From assembly GCA_028023455.1 (NCBI GenBank), contig JAQFVV010000030.1, forward strand, positions 1,444,501 to 1,508,500: a DNA stretch of 64,000 bases, written 5' to 3'. Source of the DNA: Epiperipatus broadwayi (Eukaryota > Onychophora > Udeonychophora > Euonychophora > Peripatidae). Below, piece by piece: positions 12,558-23,187 of this stretch (its first letter is position 1; each line of letters starts with the position of its first letter). A program made the translations under genes and the position numbers. The notes under the pieces are model-generated. The model was given only the letters and a program-made list of their open reading frames with translations. It was not told the origin of the DNA and did no database searches.

Positions 12558-13680
12558 TGATTTTATATCACTATATAAATATTACCGAATACTCATTTTA
12601 TTCTTTCATATCCTTCCTATTACTGTTAGTTAAATATATTAGATACTTCATATTAATTTCCCTTCACCAATTTCAGTCTTATTCATATATTCTCTTTAAC
12701 AATTATTCTTATCCTTATCTATTTAACTCTTTTCATTCACATTTCTAAAGATCAGTTTTTTATTCCTCAGATATGTCTCTAGTACTGCTAACAAATTAAT
12801 TTTTCTCATATAAAAACCTCCAATACTTCACTTGTTCATCTCACTATCTTTATTATATCAAACCAAGTTTTATACAACACTTTAGTTCTTTCAAATATTC
12901 TTATAAATATTGCCAGGCATACTCTCTAAAAAATTATTTTTTGTTCTTACATTCTCTATTCTTCTATTATTATTTACATTATCTTTTATTCACTTTCTTT
13001 TTATGAACATTTTCTTTTTATATCTTCTAACACTGCATCTTTATTCTTTATCTATGCATATATTTATCTCACTTCCTTCTTTAGTTTAACTGATAAAAAA
13101 AATTATTATAAATTAACTGGCTTAGTATTATTATTCCTCCTTTCTTGTAAATGAAAATCTTTTTAAATAAATCTATTTCTAGTTAACACATCACACATAT
13201 CTTAAAAATTAATTTCCTTATTCTCATACCTGCTCATTCCTTTTCTTCATACTCATAATATATCCTCAAAATGCCTTATTGTTTTTGAGTATTCTTATTT
13301 ACATCATTTGTCATCATCATCACTAATATTATCTTCATTTGTTGTTTTTAACATTTTAATATCTAAAATCCCATTTTTTGGCAAACATACTCTTAACTTT
13401 TTCTCTGCTCTTTCTAATTAACATATTCTCACGAATCTAACCATTGAATGACTCAATAAAATCACTATTTTTAATTCCCACATATGCCTTCCTTTCTGTA
13501 ACAAATACTTATTTTATAAATCAATTTTCACTACAGCATATTCCCCTCTAATTCATTGTTTCCGGAATTATTTCTTGCACAAATAGTCTCATCTATTTGA
13601 AATATTAGACTGCAATTCAGTAATATTCTTAACATCAAAATTCAAAATTAATTCTTCAGTTGTAAGTTTTAAATTGCGCT
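12558..13680. other. T/C-rich unassigned sequence, possibly old LINE
   Basis: Strongly pyrimidine-biased on the plus strand, like the minus-strand LINE relics nearby, but I find no clear catalytic block. It may be the 5' part of the LINE split by the HHR-A insertion. Confidence 0.3.
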
Positions 13681-13689
13681 TTACGCAAA

Positions 13690-14653
13690 AAAGCGAAACT
13701 TAGTATTATTAGAAAAGAATTATACGGCTGAGCGCTTTCAGATAACTTAAGTCTCCAGATTCATAGGCTATTTTGGGAGTGTTGGCTTACATTGAGCGAA
13801 ATTTAGCGGTAATTTATGCAAAATTTATTCAGTTTTCTTTCATAAAGACCATTTCCTGGAGATTGCAAAGCACAATTCTTTTCGGTTTATTGCATGGTTG
13901 TCATTAGCAATAAAGCATGCCTCCTTTATCTTTCGTTTCATATTATGTTCTGTGCAGTGTCCTTGCCATAGTGGGCTCGAACACATGGCCTGTTGTTCTT
14001 TGGTGCTCAAAGAATATGGATTTGTTTTCAGTATTATTAAGATGTTCTGATGGTGATGTTGGCACAGGTCTCTCCATAATATGCTGCTCTACATCCATTG
14101 GTTGGGCATGAAATTTTATAAACTTCTTGGGCTATTTGATCAGAAGGTATTTTGTCTTTGGTATTGTTTATCATTCTGTTTGTTGAAGGTGGGATATGGA
14201 ATCTTAATTCGAAGGACTCAGCAAATATTTTATAATATTTCCTAGCAATTGATGGTATGTAAGGTAGCAGCATTCGTAGTTTATTGTTTCTAACCGTGTC
14301 AGTTTGTAGCTTAGTTTGAAATTGCCTAATCTTTTTGTACATAATATTGTGTGAAAGTCGAACATTTCCAGTTCTTTAATATAATTTGCGAGATTCTTTT
14401 TGCGGTCGGGTTCAAATTTACATAATCTACGATTTCTGTGCAGGAAGGAGGTGAGTCCAGCCAATTTATGTGAGTTGGGTGAGTTAGAGTTTGGATGTAT
14501 AAATCCTCGAATTTCCAATGGCTTTACTATCATGGCGTAGGTAAGTTGGTGTGGGTCTCTATGAACTTGAATATTCAGTTGTAGTACATTTCTTAAATAA
14601 TGAATTCTTACAATTGAAATTAGAAAGTAAATTTTGAAATTATATCCAAACAT
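13690..14653 (-). pseudogene. Penelope-like element relic with GIY-YIG domain
   Basis: Two overlapping minus frames (14653 to 14204, and 14342 to 14037) carry consecutive parts of one protein, so there is at least one frameshift. The upstream frame has the block KLAGLTSFLHR, as in the RT thumb-side of PLEs. The downstream frame has 'PYIPSIARKYYKIF' and 'VYKISCP-NGCRAAYYGET', a GIY-YIG endonuclease core with the two-tyrosine motif and the zinc-like CP..C pattern of PLEs. Further down, after more frame loss, come EHQRTTGHVFEP and INRKELCFAISRKW, the usual PLE C-terminal blocks, ending near 13850. The 3' flank contains a GAAAGCGCT motif (about 13735-13745, minus). The RT catalytic part is absent. 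Confidence 0.8.
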
Positions 14654-15759
14654 CCTTTACTGCTTTCTTATATTTCACACTTTTATGAATTTTAACCATG
14701 TGATTTCAAATATTTATATACACTTACATTTATTGAATTATATATGAACATAAAGTTTATACAGCAAGGATAGCAGTTGTGTAACATAAACTAGTTGAAA
14801 TATACTCCACTTTCTTTTTATTCTTGCGTAAACAGCCGGAAATTAGATCTTGTGCCATATATTGTAAGCTTGAATTATCACTGGGTATCGATGTTAGTGC
14901 AATTAATTTAATCTCACATTGTCTTATTCAACATTTTCAGGGTACACTTTCCACTTCCTAGGTTTAAAACTGCAAAGCAAATATTAAGAGATTTTATTGT
15001 CAATTTATAGGACTAATGGATTTTTTTTATTGTTAAAGGATAAATGGATCATGATAATACTTTGAATATAAGCTAAAAGTTATAAGGCATTTTAAAGATG
15101 GCTCAGAGATTAGTAAGGAGATAACTGATACTCTATTAATGAAGAAGTATGAAAATAATTAAAAATGATCTTTTTAGAAGTTAATAGTAATATGAATTAG
15201 TATGGAAACATTGTAGATATTTTAAACAAATTAGATGAATAAATCTAATCAAATATTTTAATGATAATGTTAGTAGCAGATGATTGGAAAAATATAGTAA
15301 TTATTAATATAAGATGGTTATTATTACTGTTACAAATTATTAGAAGAGAATTTTGGAATGTATACAACGTAGACTATGTTAAAGTAGAAATGTGAATTGT
15401 CGTTTTCCTTTGAATATCTGTTACGATTAACCTTTGAAACATCGTGATATAGTTACAGGATATTGTCAAATTTTGAAGAATTAATGACTTAATGAAGCTA
15501 AAATTTTCATAAATGTTTGTAACATTTAGATAGATTCTTTGTTTTCAAACTGCAGTATTGCAAAAGAATAAATATAAATTACTTAAGTTATCTAAATTCT
15601 GCAATTGATGTGCTTGTTTTTTGCTTTCGAAAAAATGAGAAAATTTTAATAACAATGAAAGTTAACACATGCCTAATTGTTAATATAGATTTAATTACCA
15701 AGCTGTTGAAGAACTATTTATAGAAATAATATTTAACGGAATTGTTTTTTAATAAATAT
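14654..15759. other. unassigned AT-rich sequence
   Basis: No supported gene; scattered 'gtaat/aaatt' text without repeat structure that I could resolve. Confidence 0.45.
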
Positions 15760-16180
15760 GTTTATCCATGGCTTACTTACGGATCTGAGACTTTACCACA
15801 GGCATCATAGTAAAATATTGAGAATTTGTACTGTTAGGATTAATGAGGTGAATCGAAAGTGAAGCAAATGATTGAAAGAATAATCAATAACATCCTTGAA
15901 GGAAATGAGATTGAAATGGAATGGTTTATTATATAGTTAGAAAGTTTACAGTTGATGAATGAAGATCTATATGAGATCCCAAAAGATTATAAGAGACTTC
16001 AAAAGATATCACATGTGAAATGGATTGCTGAATAAAGAAAAAGTTTTGAAATTCTAAGGACAAAAAAAATTCTGGATTATAGAAATTTACATAAACTCAG
16101 GAGACATTCATGATCCAGTGGAAAGATAATGGTTTAAAATGATATCTACAGTGCCAAATGAAGATCTCAATCTGTTTCAT
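15760..16180 (+). pseudogene. LINE fragment, post-RT region
   Basis: Near 15768-15800 the plus strand reads PWLTYGSETLP, matching the block LYGSETW-L that follows the RT domain in many LINEs. Downstream a short open stretch (QMIERIINNILEGNEIEMEW) and stops follow. Fragmentary and not translatable as one frame. Confidence 0.45.
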
Positions 16181-16191
16181 GTTGTTTAATA

Positions 16192-16221
16192 TTTGTGTGT
16201 GTGTGTATATATATATATATT
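16192..16221. repeat. (GT)n(AT)n microsatellite
   Basis: About 8 GT repeats followed directly by about 7 AT repeats. Confidence 0.95.
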
Positions 16222-16945
16222 GGAATGATATAATAATATCATGATTGTAGTCACCCATTATTTCATAGGCCTGAGATGGGGATGGGTGGATAATACAGTA
16301 TAGGGCATAAAAGAAGAGGGAGAAATGTCATTTAAATATAGTGGTAAAACCATTCATTTAGGAAGCAAACAATTCATGACCCTAACAAATAAGCATGTGT
16401 TATGTTGCATGTATGTGTGCGCGTGTGTATATAATATTTGCTATTTATTTGCTCATTGATAATGAAAAAATATATATTGTAAGAACTTTTGATTATATAA
16501 GGTAATTTTAGGATTAATTTTTAAATGGGATAATATTATTATTATTATATAATTAATGTTTTAAAACTTATATAACACTCTATAAAAAATTAATTAATTC
16601 CCAAACACCTGTAGACCACATGTTAGATTGACATTATTTTTAAAAAAAAATAATTTAAGGCAGCACTTCTAAGAAATTCAGTAGTTTGGTGCATTCTAAA
16701 AACTGTTAGAAGAAATATTTTGCAGCATTCAAAAATTGTCATAAGGAGATTCTATCATCTGCAGTATTCTGAAATTGCTATAGCTAAAATTTAAATTTTA
16801 ACAAATGTCTGGTGTCAGTTTAGCTTCATTGCCAATCATAAAATCTATCAGTCTAAGATTAGCAAGATCCTTAGATTCAGGAACCAACTTTATGCAGGAA
16901 GTCTTCAAAATGCCTTGGGCAAAAATATGAATTTGTCTCACTCTA
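16222..16945. other. unassigned AT-rich sequence
   Basis: No supported gene. The 70-codon minus frame at 16798-17010 runs into the HHR-B repeat and is not conserved in the other copies. Confidence 0.45.
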
Positions 16946-16947
16946 CA

Positions 16948-17273
16948 GCAACTAAATAATATATAGGGTATATGAGCACAGACTTTCACATGACCCACAA
17001 CTCTCCACAATATCTCATAACTGATACACTAGAACATATATATGTCCAAAAGATAAATAATCACCAATATATGTATTTCACGCTAAACCAGCAATCATCA
17101 GTTGGTCCAGATTACCATCTCCACACATATATGCTATAAGTTCTCAGATATATATTAAGATAGCCAATCCTCATACTTTAATGGACAGGCCCCAATTTAC
17201 TTCACACTCCAACTCTTCAACCGTCCATCCAGTTGAAAATCTGATGATGGAATACTCTAAGGCAACTAAATAA
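16948..17273 (-). mobile_element. HHR-B repeat, single unit with 12-bp target-site duplication
   Basis: One unit, about 302 bp (16960-17261), flanked by the perfect direct repeat GCAACTAAATAA at 16948-16959 and 17262-17273. It shows that a single unit can insert alone. Landmarks from left to right: 'atagggtatatgag', 'gactttcacatgac', hammerhead, 'tattaagatagccaat', 'actttaatggacag', 'gaaaatctgatgatgg'. Confidence 0.9.
17059..17113 (-). ncRNA. hammerhead ribozyme, HHR-B
   Basis: CUGAUGA is the complement of 17095-17101. Stem II is UGCU/AGCG (one wobble) after a U.U mismatch. GAAA is present. Stem III is UAC/AUA (one mismatch) and the cleavage site is UA. Stem I pairs ACCAA with UUGGU, then AAUC with GAUU across a UGG bulge. 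Probably weakened by the stem III change. Confidence 0.7.
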
Positions 17274-19857
17274 ATATAATAAAGGATTATATTCACAAGA
17301 TATTATTTAATTTAAATTAAAGTTAAATGCTATTGACATCTCTATTTGTTTGTAAGTTTTTTACACTGTTGAAATTTACAGCGAACTTCTAATAGAGAAA
17401 TACATATATATATATATCATTTATTATTTAATGGTTTTTTAAAGTGTTTTATAAGAGTATATATATTGTAATCATAAGTTAATAAATAATCTTTTAAATG
17501 TTTAAGATTTTAAATAATATTTTAATCTTATTCTTAGATAATAAAAGCTTCCAATCGATTTATTTATGGTTGACATAATTAAAAGAATAAACTGTTTCCT
17601 AATTATTTAATGAAATTGTCAGAATTCAAGTTAAAAATAAATAAATAATTCTACCTTGAATGTCAAAATAATTTTATATAAATCCATAATAAAACAAATG
17701 TAGGGTGAGAGTGGCTGAGGAATTAAGATTGATTGCATAGATGACCTGAATTTAAATCATTCTTTGAAGTTTAGTTTATAAGTGTTAAATAATTAAATGT
17801 TGCTATAATGTTTTTAAAGATCCTGAGTTTGAGATGTGCATGTATTTAATATTATTTTCATATATAATCAGTATTAGTAATAGGCATGAATATGTTAAAA
17901 TATTGGAAGTTTATAATAAGGATTCTGATAATAATTGTGTTCTACATTGCTCTCTCTCTCTCTCTCTCACTCACTCACTCACTCAGATGTAGAAGCAGTA
18001 TTCCTGTACTCATGCTTTATAAATATAGGTGCAGATGTTATATTCCTGTTCTTATGCAGAATAATGGTATGCATTGCCTATTGTTTGTATTATTGATTTA
18101 TTCTATACATTGCAAAGGAAGTCTGACATAAAATGATTAATTTGGTACTTATTATAGTGTATTAGTATAGTGATATTTTATAGACACATAAATTTATATA
18201 TATTCTTGAATTGCAGATAGATTTTAAAAGATATGTATCATTGTTATCCCCCTACGGTGAGAATCTAAGACCACCTGATCATACATTGAATATTGGGTGT
18301 GATATAGTTATAATATTACTGTTAGAAATAAAGTTGATATTCTTGTGAATGACAATAATAATCTAATAAGTTCTCATGCTTGGTTGACAATTCCATGCAT
18401 ACTCTAGGTCGTTGATTTCAAACTGTTGCCTACGGATTTCATTCTTACGTAAATGTTTATGGAATAGTTAACGAGCTAAGTGATATGTGTAATCATATCT
18501 ATGTCGTACAGTTGAATAATAATGGATAGGATAAAATTATATATAAGGATGAATTTCACCTAAAAGCTAAAAGTGAAATCTTTTTAGTAAGTTTGCTAAA
18601 GAGAGTCTCATAAAATTATACTTTAATAAATAAAAATTTGAACTATTTGGGTTTTGTAATTTAATTGGGTGTGTTGTGATCATTCCTCCCACTTATCATA
18701 TTTATTTTAACTTTGTTGCTATCAGTGTAAAGCAAACTACCCTTTTTATATTAACGTAAACAAATTACCGTTTTTTATTGTCCGATTTCCTTTTAATAGC
18801 TATTCAGGTAAAATAATATTGTATTCATTTACTTATAATAAATATTAGTATTTTTTTTTATATATTATTCTTCCCATTAAAATATATTTATATATTTTTT
18901 TGAAATTTTATTAAATTAGGTCATGTGACATCTGACTTTATTTTTTTTTTCTAATTTTTTGAAATTTGTAATTATTTCTTATATATGTATGATAGAGTTT
19001 TTTTTAATGAACATTGACTTGCAGATAAAGAAAATTTAATTGAGCAGGTTAATGAAATATATATATATTTTTGGAAAGACAGTTTATTAATTAAATGAAG
19101 GGATTAATTATTTGTGAAATGTTTGCTTTCAAGTATCAACATATTTATGGAAATCTAATGATATCGAAAGTTGATTGTACAATGGTAATAGTTCAGAGAA
19201 AGAAAGCATTGCTCTGTCAATAAGTGTTTTTTTATTTTTGGAAAGTTTAGTGAAGGCAATGTTAGGACTGTAAACTACGATTAAAATTTTTTGAAAACTC
19301 CTATAATCATCTAGTAATGAATTTTCTGTAACACGTGGATTATTAAGAACACTTTGTTTAGCAGACTAATCATTATAAATGAAATTAGATGCATTCATAT
19401 TCAAAAATATGATATGTTATGGATTATTTGATTATGCTTTAAATAGAAGTCATAGTATAAAATGAATGAATATTATATGAGCATTTATAGAGGTAAATTA
19501 CTGAATAGTTCATATGTTAAAATTAGGGGTATTGATCCCAAATGTATTGATAAATAGTTTGATATTTGTTTCTTAGAACCAATTGCTAAATTTTATCACC
19601 CGTTGAGCACTAAAATTGCTGATTTTGATTTTTATTCTGGGCACATTACTGAAGGTTACATTTTCTAAAGAAATATGTTGTTTCATATTATATGTAAAAA
19701 AAATTAATATCTATCTTTTATAATTCAAATATTTAATTTAATATCAATAAATAAAGTAATTTATTTTGTTATTTAGGTAGTATATTGTTATATGTTTGAA
19801 GAAATAAATTGTGTATATATATATTTTTTTAATAAAGAGAATACTATTGTAATTTTA
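17274..19857. other. unassigned AT-rich sequence with a CT/ACTC microsatellite
   Basis: No supported gene over 2.6 kb. A microsatellite at about 17951-17985 is (CT)n followed by (ACTC)n; the 81-codon frame over it (17886-18131) is a by-product of that repeat. Confidence 0.5.
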
Positions 19858-20098
19858 TGTTGGACTATTTCCATCATTTATATTTAATTGTTAAATGTCT
19901 TTAGAAAAATTCAAACGTTATTTGAAATTTTCAAATACATTCAACTATTAATAATAGCACACAGATTGTTATAGTGTCATATACTAACCTGTATACTATC
20001 AACAGTTGATTGTATATGAAAAATTTAAATAAAATTTGAATTTTTCTAAGGCTTTTAACAATTAATTTTGGATGATGGAAATAGTCCAACAAATAACT
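19858..20098. repeat. small foldback (family D)
   Basis: The left arm from 19858 ('gttggactatttccatcat', then 'aattgttaaa', 'ttagaaaaattcaaa') is repeated in inverse order at about 20035-20098. The arms are about 60 bp with a spacer of about 120 bp. The same 'gatgatgga.gtagtccaa' block appears at 58.69 and 62.82 kb. Confidence 0.75.
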
Positions 20099-20104
20099 GC
20101 AATT

Positions 20105-20425
20105 AAAGTGCCATCTCACAAATTTTTGGATGAATGGATGGATGGTTGAAGAATTGGAGTGTGGAGTAAATTGAAACCTGTCCATTAAAGTATGAGAATT
20201 GGCTGTCTTAATATATATCTGAGCACTAATAGCATATATGTGTAGCGATGGTAATCTGGACCAACTGATGATTGCTGATTTAGCATGAAATACGTATATT
20301 GGTGATTATTTATCTTTTCGACATATATGTGTTCAAGTGTATCAGTGTTATGAGATAGTGTGGAGAGTGGTGGAGCATGTGAAAGTCTGTGCTCATATAC
20401 CTATATATTACAATTTTTTTTTAGT
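20105..20425 (+). mobile_element. HHR-B repeat, single unit
   Basis: Plus-oriented unit with all family landmarks from 'ggatggttgaagaattggag' to 'gaaagtctgtgctcatatacc'. I could not define a target-site duplication. Confidence 0.85.
20253..20307 (+). ncRNA. hammerhead ribozyme, HHR-B, intact fold
   Basis: CUGAUGA, stem II UGCU/AGCA (closed by a U.U mismatch), GAAA, palindromic stem III UAC/GUA, cleavage dinucleotide UA, and two-part stem I (ACCAA/UUGGU and AAUC/GAUU separated by UGG). Every invariant base is present. Confidence 0.8.
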
Positions 20426-20479
20426 GAGAATACTTCTGTGTACTCTTTACATTAAGTATTGTGTATGTCATTTCTTAAT

Positions 20480-21300
20480 TGATATTTTCTACATTAATAT
20501 GTAAAAAGAAATCCAAAAGATTAAAGAGAAAATAACCCCATTTCATCACTATTAATTTTTCTGCCCAAGAATTATCTGGCATGCTAAATAAATCCATTTT
20601 TTCCAAGTTTTTCTGATTCTTTTTCTACTCCTTATTTTCTTCATAATATCAACCATCTTTTTCTTCTAGTGTGTTTTCTCCCTTTCTTCAGTGTGTTGCA
20701 ACATATATTTCATTATTCTGCAATACAGTATTTCTTTTATAATTCAATTTTGTGAAGTTCTCTCAAAAAAGAAAAATTCTTTACTTATGCTTTTTATTTT
20801 TTTTATATTACTGATCTTATTTTTTGCAACTTAATTTTTCCATTTTTTCTTCAAATGTACATCTTTAAACTTTTTCAGATTTTTTTCATAATTGTCTACG
20901 AAGCTTCCTCCAAATAAAAAAATTGAGGTTGTTTTTTTTTTTAAAAAAAAAATTAATTTCTAGTGGAACACAGCATTATCTATCTTTGTTAATTGCAATT
21001 TCCAAATATTTTACTTTTTTTCATCATCTAAATTAAGTTCCCAAATATTTAAAGTACATTTTTTTATAACTGCATGCCAAGTGCTTATTAAGCTTAATCT
21101 TCTCATTACATTTTTTTTATTACTTTGATATTTATTTGCATTTATTTTCATCCCAAGCTCTCAATTCTTTCATTATATATTTTTTAATTTCATGTACCCT
21201 ATTCTCAAATGCATCAAATCTGCTACAGTGAACCATCCAAACTCAATGCTAATTTCACCCTTATCAAAACAATCGTTTATTATCTAAATATTTTTCAATA
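20480..21300 (-). pseudogene. LINE fragment, end of RT domain
   Basis: The minus strand near 21125-21175 reads KELRAWD followed by N-K text, matching the W-x-M-x-IN-x-x-K block that follows the catalytic box in LINE reverse transcriptases. Pyrimidine bias on the plus strand matches the other LINE relics. Many stops. Confidence 0.4.
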
Positions 21301-21362
21301 AAACAGTAGATATGTTAATAACCTATTACTAAAGAGGAGAGAATGAATATTAATCAGTTTAG

Positions 21363-21460
21363 CTATTTATTATATAGGGGGTTTGAACTCAGACTTTCAC
21401 ATGATTCTCAACCATCCATGCTATCTCATACCGCTGATTCACTTGATCACACAATGTCAA
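21363..21460 (-). mobile_element. HHR-B terminal fragment
   Basis: Only the end of the unit is present ('gtttgaactcagactttcacatga', 'ccatgctatctcata', 'cacttgatcacac'), stopping before the hammerhead. Confidence 0.7.
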
Positions 21461-21913
21461 AAAGATTGTAAGATATTTTATTATATACATTGATTTTAAT
21501 TAACAAAATAAAGAATTGCCTTCTTATTTTAAAACTTTGTATCAAACATTTATATATATAACATAATACAAATCTATAGTATATATAAAAAGAATGTTCT
21601 AAAGCTATGTCACATTTCATTAATGGAGATACAATAAAATCTTCCAAGTCATTGCAGTAATTAGATTTCAATAGCAAAATATATACAACTAAGTTTCAAT
21701 GTTTTGCTTCCATTGTTGGCTAATGAATGTTTATAATATATGAATGATAATGTTAAATTACTTCTGATATTATTAATATGTTGTACAGGCTTAAATCTGC
21801 ATTTATATATGTAATATATGCGGGGTTCGAACTCAGACTTTCACACGACCCACCACTCTCAGTGCCATCTCAAATTGCTGACCCACCTGATCACACATGT
21901 TGAAAAGATAAAT

Positions 21914-21968
21914 AATCACCAATATACGTATTTCATGCTAAACCAGCAATCATCAGTTGGTCTAGATT
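21914..21968 (-). ncRNA. hammerhead ribozyme, HHR-B, intact fold
   Basis: All core bases present on the minus strand (CUGAUGA, GAAA), stem II UGCU/AGCA, stem III UAC/GUA, cleavage site UA, stem I ACCAA/UUGGU plus AAUC/GAUU with a UAG bulge. Confidence 0.8.
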
Positions 21969-22435
21969 ACTATCCTCACACATATATATAATCAGTACTC
22001 AGCTTTATATTAAGATAGCCAATCTTTATACTTTAATGGACAGGCTTCAAACTATTCCAATTCACAACTCTTTAGCCTTCCATTTCATTGAAAATCCGAA
22101 CCCCGCATATATTACATATATAAATGCAGGTTTAAGCCTGTACAACATATTAATTTATATAAATAGTGTGTAAAAGGTCTGGCCATCCCTCGCATATGTA
22201 TGTATATGGATTATTCTCCTGTACGTGAGGGGTCAGAATGACTAATATGTCAACATGGGTAGGATGACAACCTTGGCACTAACAAGGGCTTTGAATGTTC
22301 CATCATCAGATTTTCAATGAAGTGAAGGCTAAAGAGTTGTGAGTTGGAATAGTTTGAAGCCTGTCTATTAAAGTATAAAGATTGGCTATCTTAATATAAA
22401 GCTGAGTACTGATTATATATGTGTGTGAGGATAGT

Positions 22436-22490
22436 AATCTAGACCAACTGATGATTGCTGGTTTAGCATGAAATACGTATATTGGTGATT
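22436..22490 (+). ncRNA. hammerhead ribozyme, HHR-B, intact fold
   Basis: Same fold as its inverted partner at 21914-21968, including the UAG bulge, which supports recent common origin of the two arms. Confidence 0.8.
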
Positions 22491-22602
22491 ATTTATCTTT
22501 TCACCATGTGTGTGATCAGAGGGGTCAGCAATATGAGATGGCACTGAGAGTGGTGGGTTGTGTGAAAGTCTGAGTTCGAACCCCACATATTCTGATATTA
22601 TT

Positions 22603-23035
22603 GTAAAATAATACACACACTACATCCAATTTTTAAATTATAAACTATGATATTACATGCTTCAAAGAACTAGTTTCAAAAGAACCTCCTTCATCATATG
22701 TTAAGTTTTCTCATTGATCACATTTTCATAATATCATTTATTTTGAAATATAAAAATATTATAAATCCTGATCTGAGATATAATTTTTTTTATAAACAGT
22801 TAATTCACTGTAATCACAAGTATGCTTAGAATATTTTTTAAATAAATAACTTATAACAAATATATTTCTGCAATAACATATAATGCATATTGTTTAATTA
22901 CACATTTTTTATATGAATGTGAGATTTGTATTACCATCATTGTTTTGAAATAAATAATGTGACATAATGTTTATATATCATTAATAATGGTCAAACATAT
23001 TAGGAAATACATTTAACCATAATGTTGTTGCCAAA
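22603..23035. other. unassigned AT-rich sequence
   Basis: No supported feature. Confidence 0.45.
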
Positions 23036-23161
23036 GTATTAAAAATTGTTTTAACTCTGTTGAAATTAAAAAAATAAAAATTAATACAACATTTTATTGA
23101 ACTGGTTTTTGTCCAAAATTAGGACCTTTTCAAAATATAATTTTTCAATAAATCACATGCG
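23036..23161. repeat. left inverted repeat of a 3.6-kb bracketed block
   Basis: About 125 bp that reappear inverted at 26488-26616. Shared text includes 'attaggaccttttcaaaatataattttt', 'ttttgtcc', 'acattttattgaa' and 'aaatcacatg', with scattered mismatches. Confidence 0.8.
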
Positions 23162-23187
23162 ATGTGATGCATCGCATCTTCTCTTTT

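Larger units (their letters stand above)
21762..22602. mobile_element. HHR-B inverted multimer with 13-bp target-site duplication
   Basis: The whole structure (21775-22589) is flanked by the perfect direct repeat TTCTGATATTATT at 21762-21774 and 22590-22602. Inside are a minus unit (about 21775-22096), a unit end in plus orientation (about 22097-22155), then a nearly full plus unit (about 22165-22589). The 55-bp block at 21775-21829 and its inverse at 22097-22150 are the same unit end, so the right half is a tandem head-to-tail junction. Arms carrying the two hammerheads would pair over about 270 bp in a transcript. Confidence 0.88.

Noticed and set aside
16797-20425. A 3.4-kb foldback transposon with HHR-B copies as its ends
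   Set aside because: The left copy has its own 12-bp duplication on both sides, so it is an independent insertion and not a terminal repeat.
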